Source: Caldilineaceae bacterium SB0661_bin_32
GTDB lineage: Bacteria > Chloroflexota > Anaerolineae > Caldilineales > Caldilineaceae
Assembly (NCBI GenBank): GCA_009841235.1
Contig: VXMH01000100.1
Span: 1-42,156, forward strand
Length of the DNA: 42,156 nt
Reading direction: 5' to 3'
The translations under genes were made by a program, and so were the position numbers. Below, piece by piece: positions 32,990 through 40,705 of this stretch (within the stretch, counting starts at the first letter, position 1; every line of letters starts with the position of its first letter). The notes beneath the pieces are model-generated. The model saw nothing but the letters and a program-made list of their open reading frames with translations. It did not search any database and was not told the DNA's origin.

Positions 32990-34414
32990 CTACCCGGACA
33001 GCGCGGCGCCGTCGGGAATGACGACCGGCGTGTCCGAGCTGTTAGACAGGGTGACGTCGCCCTCGACCGTGACAGAAGCGCCAAAGGTGTAGGGCCCTGT
33101 TATGGAAAAGCTGCGGCACCGGAGCAGGGAAGGCGGCCCGTGCGGAAATCGTTCCTCGATCTGATCGATGAACTGGTAAAACCGGTCGTCTAGTTCTACA
33201 AGCGGCGCCCCCTCAGGGAAGGGACCGCGACCCCGCCGCGGGTCCAGACTGACGCACTGTTGCCGGCTCAGCTCGAAGGCATCGGAACGCAGCGCCAGCA
33301 GGTCATTACAGCGTTTTACCGGCAAAAAGCGGTCTCGCGACACCTGGATCGCCTGCGCGCCGTCGAATGCCGAGAGCGCCAACCCGACCGCGGTTTCCAA
33401 TTGGAAGACCGGTGGGGAGTCCGGGCGGGAAGGGTCCACCGGTTTACTGTTGACGATCATCGGCAGATCCAGGAAACCGTCTCGTTCCTGCAGCAGCGCT
33501 CGCAGAGAGGGCAGGTGAATCCACAGATTGTTGGTATTGAACAGCCGGTAGCGGTCGATGTCCTGAAACTGCTCGACCTCCTCCGGCGGGCACTGGGCAA
33601 TCTCCCGCAGCAGGAGCCGTCCATCAGGGCCCTGGGCAAGGTGCCCCCCCTTGCGGTCGGCCGCGGTGCGGGCGGTCACTTCCATCAGAAAGGGCAGGTT
33701 GCAGGCCGCGAAATAGCCGAGAATATTGGTGTCGACAGTTGCGCCCAGATTGTCGGCGTTGCTGACGAACATGTATTCGTACCCGAGAGAAAGCATCTTT
33801 CTGAGCAGGCTGCTCATGTGCAGAGTGAGATAGATGTCGCCGTGTCCGGGCGGGCACCACTCCTTGGACGGGTCTTGATGCCACTCTGCCGGCTGCAGAG
33901 TCTCCTGCCAGATTTTGGGAACTTTGTTTTGCAGAAAGGTAAGCGGCAGGGCCCCGGCGCCGCATGCTGCCAGTTGCGGGTAGGCGCCAAGCGCTTGCCG
34001 GGTTGCTTCCTGCGTGCTGTAGCTGTTCATGAAGATGAGGGGCAGTCGCGCCGTCATCTTCCGGCGCAGGTGCAGGACATGGCGGACGATAATATCCAGA
34101 AAGCGCAACCCGTCCTTCACCATCAGCAGCGATCTCGGTCCATGCAGCCCCATCGTCGCGCCCAGGCCGCCGTTCAGTTTCACGACGACGAGCCGGCTGA
34201 GCGCGTCCAGGCCCTCGTCATGGAAACCGGTGGCGGTGGAACTGTCGGCTATACCGGATGGTGGGCGTGCGCTGGCGCCGGGGATGTAACCTGTGGCGCC
34301 GGCGACGAGTTGGGCGTAGTAATGTTCAAAGCTGCGAATCAGCAGGTCGTCCAGACCCGCCCGTTTCATCTTCTGACGAACCGGCGCGAATGACACCGTG
34401 GGTATTCGACCCAT
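32990..34414 (-). CDS. UTP-glucose-1-phosphate uridylyltransferase, eukaryotic (UGP2) type
   Basis: This 474-residue protein belongs to the UDPGP family found mostly in eukaryotes and some bacteria, distinct from bacterial GalU. It makes UDP-glucose from UTP and glucose-1-phosphate. Visible features are VVVKLNGGLGATMGLHGPRSLL (Lys79 to about 96, the nucleotide-binding loop) and LPLIFMNSYST. PPGHGDIY, FVSNADNLGATVDTNIL and FNTNNLWIHL follow. A C-terminal beta-helix-like tail (GASVTVEGDVTLSNSSDTPVVIPDG) closes it. It faces the FemX gene (46-bp gap) and is followed upstream by the gamma-glutamyltransferase gene on the same strand. UDP-glucose is a donor for the nearby sugar transferases in general, but no direct link is shown. 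Confidence 0.93.
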   Translation of the reverse strand: MGRIPTVSFAPVRQKMKRAGLDDLLIRSFEHYYAQLVAGATGYIPGASARPPSGIADSSTATGFHDEGLDALSRLVVVKLNGGLGATMGLHGPRSLLMVKDGLRFLDIIVRHVLHLRRKMTARLPLIFMNSYSTQEATRQALGAYPQLAACGAGALPLTFLQNKVPKIWQETLQPAEWHQDPSKEWCPPGHGDIYLTLHMSSLLRKMLSLGYEYMFVSNADNLGATVDTNILGYFAACNLPFLMEVTARTAADRKGGHLAQGPDGRLLLREIAQCPPEEVEQFQDIDRYRLFNTNNLWIHLPSLRALLQERDGFLDLPMIVNSKPVDPSRPDSPPVFQLETAVGLALSAFDGAQAIQVSRDRFLPVKRCNDLLALRSDAFELSRQQCVSLDPRRGRGPFPEGAPLVELDDRFYQFIDQIEERFPHGPPSLLRCRSFSITGPYTFGASVTVEGDVTLSNSSDTPVVIPDGAALSG

Positions 34415-34474
34415 TCAATAACCTCGAAGTTACGTGATGCCTGGGGCTCTCTGCTCGTTGCGGTGATTCTCTGG

Positions 34475-36148
34475 TTACCAGCCGACCGCGCAGCCGTCCT
34501 TGCGCGGGTCGCTCCCTCCGGTCAGGACGCCGCTTTCCGGGTCGCGGACGATTATCTGCCCGCCGCCGAAACCGCCTCGCGCCAACCCGTCCACTGGAAC
34601 CACCTGATGTCCGCGGCGGGACATTTCCGCCAGGATGTCATAGTCCCAGCCTTCTTCAATCGCCAGTTGGCCTCCGGCTTCGTCCGCGCCCAACCCTGCA
34701 TGCGGGCCGCTCAATGACCAGCGCGGCATGTCCAGGGCCTGCTGCGGGCTCATGCCCAGGGCCACCATGTTGACCAGCATCTGCAGATGTCCCTGGGGCT
34801 GCATATAGCCCCCCATCACGCCGAAGCTGGCATGCAACGCGCCGCTCCGGGTCGTCATCGCCGGGATAATCGTGTGATACGGCCGCTTGTTCGGGGCGAG
34901 ACAGTTGGGATGGTCGGGGTCAAGAACGAAGAGCGCGGCCCGGTTCTGCAGGCTGACCCCGCTTCCGGGCACAACCAGCCCGCTGCCCGTTCCCTGGTAG
35001 AGGCTGTTGATAAAACTGCAAGCGTTTCCCTCGCCGTCGGCGGTAGTCAGATAGACGGTATCGGAGCCGGCCATGGGATAACCGCTGGAAACGGACGCCG
35101 CGGCCCGCTGCGGGTCTATCTGCCCGCGTCTCCGGTCCGCGTAGGCGCGGCTGGCAAGTGTGTCCAGGGGGATCGGTACCACATCGACATCACAGACCCA
35201 CTGCTGGGCCTCGGCGTACCCGATGCGCATACACTCAACCAGCGTATGCAGTCGATCGACGCTGGACATTTGGGCGAGGTCGAAGCCGTCCGCCAGATTT
35301 GCTGCGACAATGGCCGCCAACCCCTGCCCGTTGGGCGGGCATTCGTACAGGCGAACATCGCCGAAATCGGCCGTGATGGGCTCATGCCAGGTGCTGGTGT
35401 GGGCGGCCATATCCTGCGGCGTGATCCAACCGCCGTAGCGCTGCACGTGCTCACTGAGTTTTTCGGCAAACTCCCCGGAGTAGATTGCTTGCTTTCCGTC
35501 GGCCGCGATCGCCCTCAGCGTCCGGCCCAGTGTGGGAATACGCATCACCTGCCCGGGCCGCGGCGCGCAGCCGTCGATGAGAAGCTCATGACCGCTCGGC
35601 TGCTCCGGCCCGTTCTCCAGGTCACTGCTGATCCAGTCGCGTGAACGCCGCAGTTTGGCTGCCTGGGAGGCCCAGCCCCGCCCAATCCATTCGGTGACGG
35701 GGTAGCCCTCTTCAGCCAGATCGATGGCAGGCTTGAGTACATCTGCCAGCGTCATGCCGCCGTGCCTTTCCAGCAGATCGCTCCAACCGGCGACGGTCCC
35801 CGGTATGCTGACGCTGTGGCCGGTAAACTGTGGCATGCGGGAATGGCCGAGACGTCGCAGTTCGTCGATCGATGCCGCGCTGGCAGAGCGGCCCGACCCG
35901 TTGAGCGCGGTCACACATTCCGTTTTGGCATCCCAGTAGAGGGCGAAACAGTCGCCCCCGATGCCGGTGGAGATCGGCTCGACGACATTCAGGGCTGCGG
36001 CCGCGGCGATCGCGGCGTCGGCTGCGTTGCCGCCTGCCTGCAGGATCGATAGCCCGGCCTGGGCGGCAAGCGGTTGACTGGTGGCAACCAGTCCGTTGCG
36101 CGCCAAGACATTGCTGCGGCGCGAGCGAAAAACGAAATCGAAATTCAT
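34475..36148 (-). CDS. Gamma-glutamyltransferase family Ntn-hydrolase (possibly oxamate amidohydrolase-like)
   Basis: This 557-residue protein has the GGT fold, made as a proenzyme that cleaves itself to expose an N-terminal threonine. The start shows VATSQPLAAQAGLSILQAGGNAADAAIA, typical of the large subunit. The large subunit also has EPISTGIGGDCFALYWD. The cleavage site is seen in SDTVYLTTADGEGNACSFINSLYQG, putting the nucleophile at Thr364; PHTTIIPAM-like and FGVMGGYMQPQGHLQMLVNM segments follow in the small subunit. Classical GGT has TTH at the cleavage site, whereas here TVY occurs, as in the subfamily that includes oxamate amidohydrolase, so the substrate may not be glutathione. There is no signal peptide; it would be cytoplasmic. 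A promoter and operator-like palindrome lie 50-80 bases upstream. Confidence 0.88.
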   Translation of the reverse strand: MNFDFVFRSRRSNVLARNGLVATSQPLAAQAGLSILQAGGNAADAAIAAAAALNVVEPISTGIGGDCFALYWDAKTECVTALNGSGRSASAASIDELRRLGHSRMPQFTGHSVSIPGTVAGWSDLLERHGGMTLADVLKPAIDLAEEGYPVTEWIGRGWASQAAKLRRSRDWISSDLENGPEQPSGHELLIDGCAPRPGQVMRIPTLGRTLRAIAADGKQAIYSGEFAEKLSEHVQRYGGWITPQDMAAHTSTWHEPITADFGDVRLYECPPNGQGLAAIVAANLADGFDLAQMSSVDRLHTLVECMRIGYAEAQQWVCDVDVVPIPLDTLASRAYADRRRGQIDPQRAAASVSSGYPMAGSDTVYLTTADGEGNACSFINSLYQGTGSGLVVPGSGVSLQNRAALFVLDPDHPNCLAPNKRPYHTIIPAMTTRSGALHASFGVMGGYMQPQGHLQMLVNMVALGMSPQQALDMPRWSLSGPHAGLGADEAGGQLAIEEGWDYDILAEMSRRGHQVVPVDGLARGGFGGGQIIVRDPESGVLTGGSDPRKDGCAVGW

Positions 36149-36191
36149 AGTCAGATCTTTCCGAAGCCTTCAGACAGGGGCAAATGGAATA

Positions 36192-36208
36192 GACTATTTA
36201 TGATAGTC
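36192..36208 (-). promoter_or_regulatory. Operator-like palindrome over the ggt -10 region
   Basis: GACTAT-TTATG-ATAGTC is a perfect 6-bp inverted repeat with a 5-base spacer. It overlaps the -10 hexamer at 36200-36205, the classic place for a repressor. The motif TAGACTATTT (36190-36199) is repeated at 36323-36332, on the other side of the gap. No regulator gene is adjacent. Confidence 0.5.
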
Positions 36209-36228
36209 GATTGACAGCGAATAGGCAA
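36200..36228 (-). promoter_or_regulatory. Promoter for the gamma-glutamyltransferase-family gene
   Basis: On the minus strand TTGCCT (36228-36223) and TATCAT (36205-36200) are 17 bases apart. Start would be near 36193, about 45 bases before the ATG. The rest of the 287-bp gap 36149-36435 shows no gene. Confidence 0.6.
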
Positions 36229-36435
36229 AGCGGTCAAGGATCGCATCTGCGCCGTAGCCAACACGCCCAGGCGCCCCCTTCCTAAGAATTCGGATTCTTT
36301 TGGCGGAACTACGCGGCTACGGTAGACTATTTGGACAGGGTTTGTTCCATCTCCTCCTGGTTGCCATCCAGCTTCCGGACCCGTCGTCCGCGGCAACCAA
36401 CTCGTCTGTTTGGCGTCCCGGTTCAGTAACTGCCA

Positions 36436-37218
36436 ATGGGTTTTCTGGTCAAGGCCATTGCCAACATTGCACCCTATATCTATGCAACGTGTGGTCTGCT
36501 GGCTCTATTTCAACTGTATCGCACGTGGCAGGTGCGCGCCGAGCGGCGACAGGCCGTCTTTTCCCTGGAGCGGGACAAAGCAATAGACGATCTGTATCGC
36601 ATCTTTCTTTCAGCATTGTTGATGCTTGTGGTGATGGGATTCACCTATTTCGCCAGCACAACGCTGCGCGAGGCAATGATCGCGGTGGAGTCGTCTTCAG
36701 TTCTTTCTTCGCCGGACGACCCTTCAACATCTCCAAATGTCTCATTGTCTGCGCTGATTCCAACGCCGACATTCACCCCCGAGCCTCCGACGCCAACCCC
36801 CTTGCCGACCCGCATCGTCGTCCCCACACCCGTGCCGGACAACCGGGAGGAAGATGCGCAGCCAGAGGAGCCTGCTCCCGCGCCCAACCAGCTTCCCGTC
36901 TCTCCGGCACTGTGTCCCGACGGACGCGCAGTCATACTGTCACCGGGAAACGGGGCGATCGTAAGTGGGGATGTCCCAATTGTGGGTACAGCCCAGCACG
37001 ATCAGTTCTCCTTTTACAAGCTGGAGTTCGCGCCCGGCGGCGCAACTCAGAGTTTCAACTATTTTGACGGCGCTGAAAGCCCTGTCGTCGGCGGGCTCCT
37101 CGGCAATCTGAACAGCAGTGCCATGGCGAACGGAACATATGTTATTCAGGTCGTGGTGGTGGATACGACCGGCAACTATCCGCAACCCTGTAGCGTGACG
37201 GTGACAGTACAGAACTGA
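36436..37218 (+). CDS. Two-helix membrane protein with Pro/Thr linker and Ig-like surface domain, function unknown
   Basis: I do not recognise a named family for the 260-residue whole. Two hydrophobic helices lie at about 12-28 and 56-73, with a basic loop (WQVRAERRQA) between them. A Pro/Thr-rich linker (TPTFTPEPPTPTPLPTR, about 111-127) follows. The last 100 residues (from CPDGRAVILSPGNGAIVSGDVPIVGTAQHDQF) look like the beta-sandwich found at the C-terminus of some Chloroflexota penicillin-binding and surface proteins. Such domains may bind cell wall or glycans; that is inference. The gene is the first of three in the same direction: the next begins 52 bases later, and the third overlaps the second. 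Expression of all three together is likely. Confidence 0.75.
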   Translation: MGFLVKAIANIAPYIYATCGLLALFQLYRTWQVRAERRQAVFSLERDKAIDDLYRIFLSALLMLVVMGFTYFASTTLREAMIAVESSSVLSSPDDPSTSPNVSLSALIPTPTFTPEPPTPTPLPTRIVVPTPVPDNREEDAQPEEPAPAPNQLPVSPALCPDGRAVILSPGNGAIVSGDVPIVGTAQHDQFSFYKLEFAPGGATQSFNYFDGAESPVVGGLLGNLNSSAMANGTYVIQVVVVDTTGNYPQPCSVTVTVQN

Positions 37219-37270
37219 TGACGGCGAATCCTGGAGTATGCGCTACAACTTCGCTGTTTGAGTGCGGCCG

Positions 37271-39853
37271 ATGAACGATAGATTCCTGCGTTTGGGGAAA
37301 ACTCTGGCCGCCGGGCGGAGCCTCATCCGGGGAAATCCGCTGGGGGCCGGCGTTGTTTTCGCCATCGTCGTTTCGTTGCTTGCGCTTATGTCGCTCTTAC
37401 TGCGCGACGTCGATCAAGCCGCCTTGTCAACGCCGGACGGCAGATCGACCGGTGTCTCGGCGCTGCAATCGGAGCCGGCGGCCAGTACGGCCACGGCCGC
37501 GCCCTCCCCCGGAGCCAACGCGCAGGCGGGCAATGTCGACGTCGCAACTGTTCCTCCTACGGCAACGGCTACAGGCAGCCCGCCACCGACGCTGACATCG
37601 ACCAGTGCATCCACACCTTCACCGACGGCAACATCGACCGTCACGCCAACCCCGACGGCGACGGAACTCTATGTGCCGATCAGTGTCTTCCCTTCGGAAA
37701 TTGAGATTGGCGCGCCTGACAATGTGACAGGGCGCGTCGTTCTGTTCCCTGCCCGTCTGCGGGCCGGTCCGTCCACGCAGGATGACGTACTGGCGCGCCT
37801 GGGCCAGGACATCGAGGTTACAATCGGGGGCATCATCGCCAGCGGCACCTGGGTCCTGTTGAAAGTAACCGATCCGAGAACGGAGCTGGACGGCGAAGAA
37901 GGTTGGATGGCGGTCGAACTACTGGAGGTCGACGGCGATCTGACGACGCTGCTGAACTATACCGATGATGGCATTCGCATCCGGCCGTTCGGCTCGCGCC
38001 CGCCCGGCATCGGGATCAAGGTGACGCCACAGCCGGCTGCAGTAGCCCAGCTGGCGACGGCCGCGTTTGCCGCCACCCCGACGGCGCCGCCCACATTAAC
38101 GGCGACGGCAACAGAGACGCCCGCGCCGACGGCCACTGAGACCCCGACAGCCGCGCCGACGCCAACATTCACGCCAACGCCGACACTGACGCCCACAGCG
38201 ACGGCGACTCTTACACCGACACCTACGCCTACGCCTACACCTACGCCGACACCTACGGCCACGCCTACACCGACTGCGACATTTACGCCGACTCCAGTAC
38301 CAACGTCCACGCCGACCGCCACAGGCGATTCTTCGGCGCAAGCAGCGGACTACATACCCACGGAACTGTCCGCCGTCGTCCTGCAGCCGGCGCAGGCCCC
38401 CCCTCCACAGACCGATGAATTTGCAGCGACCGTACTCGACGAGACCGATCCGGCCGACCCCACAGAACTGGTATCCGTTCGCACAGACAGCGGTGAAGTC
38501 CTGCTGTTGGAAATCGATCCGGTTGAGGACCGGATTATGTTGTGGAGCGGAATTTTTGGGGCGTCCCGTGGAGAGTGGCTGGACGCCGGTCCGGAGTTCC
38601 TCTGGCCGGGTTCAAGGGTCTATGTGGAAGGGCGCAAAGATGAGGGTGGCAGCGCGGCTGTTTCCAGCATACGCGTGGTCGCTCCGCCTGAGTTCCAGCG
38701 CGTAAAACGCATGGATGTGCCGACCTTCGGCGCGGCCACCAGGAGCGGCAAGGCTGTTGCACTGCTGGGAAGGCGCGGCGACCCCGGAATCTTCCTCTTG
38801 CACCAGGATGGTGTGGTGACCGTTGTGCGCGAGAGCGGGCAGAGTGTGCTGCCCGTCTACGACGGCGCCGAGGGATTCGTGATCCCGGATGCCAATGCGC
38901 CTTCGGACCAAAACGGTTTCCTCTACGTGCGCGGGGATGGTATCGGACTGTCCTTCCAAGCCTATCCCTTCCACGGCGTGAGGGGAATCGTGTCAGACGA
39001 GCGCGGCGATATCTGGTGGATCGAGATGCCGCAGGTCGGGCTGGCTCAATGGCGGCTCTGGCAGTACAACGGTCAGGACGGAGAAATTGTTCTGCGGGTG
39101 CAGGCTCCTGCCTCGCTGTTGGGGGAAAGGGCCAACACGCCAATTCAGCCGACGCTGATTGCAGCCCTGGCCGGCGCCGGAGACCTGCGATCGTTTGTAA
39201 TTGATACTGCCGACCCGGATGCAGGGCGTCAGTATACCGGCCTGTACCGCGTCGATCTGAATGCAGAAGGCGAAATCGACGTCAGTCGCCTGGCGCCCGA
39301 GGGCATTTATCGCGGGCCTTTCCAGCTCAGCCCCGGCAACCGCCGCCTGGCCCATCTGGCCTATGATCCTCAGCATCCGAGCCTGACGGTCGGCTTTGTC
39401 CGTCCTGCCAACCAACTGTGGGTACGGGAAATGGCCCCCAACGGCGCGGGAGCCCGCGGCCGTCTGAGCGCACAAACCCAGACAAGGTTCGAATTTTTCG
39501 CGCCGCAGCTGGCCTGGCGGGACGATGATCGGATTCTCCTTGCCCGGAGCCGTTTTTCACCCCAGGGCGTCTTTTCGCTGGAGATATTCGGTATCACCGA
39601 GGTGGACCTGCGGGAAACGGGTTCCGCAGCCCGTTCTTCCTATCTTTACCCGCTGGGCGATGTGGTCGGGGACTACGCCGCCTGCGTCGACGGCTCGGTT
39701 CTAATCAGCGTGAGGTCGGGCAACCGGGTTCCCCGGCTGGAGGAATGGAGAGGTGAAGGAAGGCCCGAGATGCGAGGCCAGCTGCCGGGATACTATGACC
39801 GCATCTTTTTCTGCTGGCAGCGCTACTCCGGTCCCGTTCGGATTCGCCGGTGA
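37271..39853 (+). CDS. Large surface protein: TM anchor, SH3-like domain, Pro/Thr stalk, C-terminal propeller-like region; function unknown
   Basis: The 860-residue protein has a single membrane anchor near 24-44 (LGAGVVFAIVVSLLALMSLLL), preceded by basic residues, so the rest should be outside. A first Thr/Ser/Ala-rich segment (about 50-135) leads to an SH3-like module (about 155-225, VVLFPARLRAGPSTQDDVLARLG...GEEGWMAVELLEV). A Thr-Pro stalk (about 276-356) follows. The C-terminal 490 residues contain repeated short beta segments such as GDIWWIEMPQVGLAQWRLWQYN and RRLAHLAYDPQHPSLTVGFV, suggesting a WD40/PD40-like propeller with no closer match recognised. ATG at 37271 is chosen over GTG at 37262. 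It sits centrally in the three-gene cassette. It may sense or bind an outside ligand, but nothing in the sequence proves this. Confidence 0.8.
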   Translation: MNDRFLRLGKTLAAGRSLIRGNPLGAGVVFAIVVSLLALMSLLLRDVDQAALSTPDGRSTGVSALQSEPAASTATAAPSPGANAQAGNVDVATVPPTATATGSPPPTLTSTSASTPSPTATSTVTPTPTATELYVPISVFPSEIEIGAPDNVTGRVVLFPARLRAGPSTQDDVLARLGQDIEVTIGGIIASGTWVLLKVTDPRTELDGEEGWMAVELLEVDGDLTTLLNYTDDGIRIRPFGSRPPGIGIKVTPQPAAVAQLATAAFAATPTAPPTLTATATETPAPTATETPTAAPTPTFTPTPTLTPTATATLTPTPTPTPTPTPTPTATPTPTATFTPTPVPTSTPTATGDSSAQAADYIPTELSAVVLQPAQAPPPQTDEFAATVLDETDPADPTELVSVRTDSGEVLLLEIDPVEDRIMLWSGIFGASRGEWLDAGPEFLWPGSRVYVEGRKDEGGSAAVSSIRVVAPPEFQRVKRMDVPTFGAATRSGKAVALLGRRGDPGIFLLHQDGVVTVVRESGQSVLPVYDGAEGFVIPDANAPSDQNGFLYVRGDGIGLSFQAYPFHGVRGIVSDERGDIWWIEMPQVGLAQWRLWQYNGQDGEIVLRVQAPASLLGERANTPIQPTLIAALAGAGDLRSFVIDTADPDAGRQYTGLYRVDLNAEGEIDVSRLAPEGIYRGPFQLSPGNRRLAHLAYDPQHPSLTVGFVRPANQLWVREMAPNGAGARGRLSAQTQTRFEFFAPQLAWRDDDRILLARSRFSPQGVFSLEIFGITEVDLRETGSAARSSYLYPLGDVVGDYAACVDGSVLISVRSGNRVPRLEEWRGEGRPEMRGQLPGYYDRIFFCWQRYSGPVRIRR
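38096..38332 (+). repeat. Thr-Pro coding low-complexity stretch
   Basis: Quasi-hexameric ACN-CCN repeats code for the TPTPTP stalk. The runs around 38215-38275 alternate ACGCCT and ACACCT almost perfectly, so slippage length change is plausible. On the opposite strand the stretch gives a Gly/Val frame that is an artefact. Confidence 0.8.
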
Positions 39854-40656
39854 TGCGCGGTCAGTGGCCGGCAGCAACGGCAATCTGGCCTGAAGGCCTG
39901 ATACATTTCGCTGGCGCCACTCATCTGATCCTGGGGATTGTCGGCGTCATTCTGGGCGCCTTGCTGGTGATCTGGTGGACCCAGCAGACGGGCCGTTGGT
40001 ACGCTGTTTTTGCCGGCACGCTTCTGTTCAGCATGCTGTTGAACGTGGCGGCCTTTTACGTATTCGTCGTGCCGCCCCACAGCGTCGGATGCATTGACCT
40101 CTGCCCTGGCCGAATCGGTTTCCCCCTCCCCTTCGCCACACTTTCTGCCGCCGGAACGGTTCAGATCTATATCGGCGATTTTCTCCTGAACCTGCTGCTG
40201 CTGTGGCTGCTGTTGTTCGGGGGTGTGGTTGCCTGGCGAATTCTGAGCGAGGCGATCCAGCTAAGAGAGAGGGGACTTCGTTTTCGGCTGCTGTCTTTTG
40301 TGACGTTCGTCCTTCTGTCCTGGGGTCTTCTGCCCCGTTACTTCAGTCCCCCGGCCGCCAATGTAACAGGCGATGAATTGCGTCTTTCGGTCAATGCCCG
40401 CCGCGCCGCCGAATCAACCTACGGCGTAACCGGGCTGTGGGTGCACCGCCTGGCCCTGGAGGACATTCGTTACGTTCCCGTGGAGGCGCCTGATATCTTC
40501 GGCGACATCGACAAGCCGCAGGCACAGGTCTGCCTGCGAGGGTATACCTACTTCTATCTTCCCTGGCGCCGCTACCGGGTGAAACTCGACCAGACAGGCG
40601 TCACCCCTCTGAATTTTGAGGAGCTGTCTTTGACCGGAAGCTGCTGGCTGCCGTGA
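39853..40656 (+). CDS. Four-helix membrane protein with soluble C-terminal domain, function unknown
   Basis: No family is recognised. The 267-residue protein has four strongly hydrophobic segments: about 21-43 (ATHLILGIVGVILGALLVIWW), 48-72 (YAVFAGTLLFSMLLNVAAFYVFVV), 100-128 (IYIGDFLLNLLLLWLLLFGGVVAW) and 145-163. The C-terminal 90 residues are polar and end with a Cys, as if folded outside or in the cytoplasm. A short CIDLCPG loop between helices 2 and 3 has two Cys that could pair or bind metal. The ATG overlaps the previous stop by one base (TGATG); a GTG one codon upstream overlaps it too. Coupled translation makes it likely to work with the surface protein encoded just before it, perhaps as a membrane platform; this is inference. 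Confidence 0.75.
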   Translation: MRGQWPAATAIWPEGLIHFAGATHLILGIVGVILGALLVIWWTQQTGRWYAVFAGTLLFSMLLNVAAFYVFVVPPHSVGCIDLCPGRIGFPLPFATLSAAGTVQIYIGDFLLNLLLLWLLLFGGVVAWRILSEAIQLRERGLRFRLLSFVTFVLLSWGLLPRYFSPPAANVTGDELRLSVNARRAAESTYGVTGLWVHRLALEDIRYVPVEAPDIFGDIDKPQAQVCLRGYTYFYLPWRRYRVKLDQTGVTPLNFEELSLTGSCWLP

Positions 40657-40678
40657 AAGCCGGCGTCCGGCAGCCAGC
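40643..40678. terminator. Bidirectional terminator-like hairpin between convergent genes
   Basis: GCTGGCTGCCG (40643-40653) and CGGCAGCCAGC (40668-40678) form a perfect 11-bp stem around a 14-base loop, at the convergent ends of the membrane gene and the DUF3179 gene. It overlaps the last codons before the stop at 40654-40656. There is no T-run, so strength is uncertain. Confidence 0.5.
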
Positions 40679-40705
40679 GAATCCGCCGGCCACCGGCCGC
40701 TGAAC

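Noticed and set aside
37957..38322. Gly/Val-repeat protein on the minus strand
   Set aside because: It is the reverse reading of the Thr-Pro stalk codons and therefore a by-product of that repeat.
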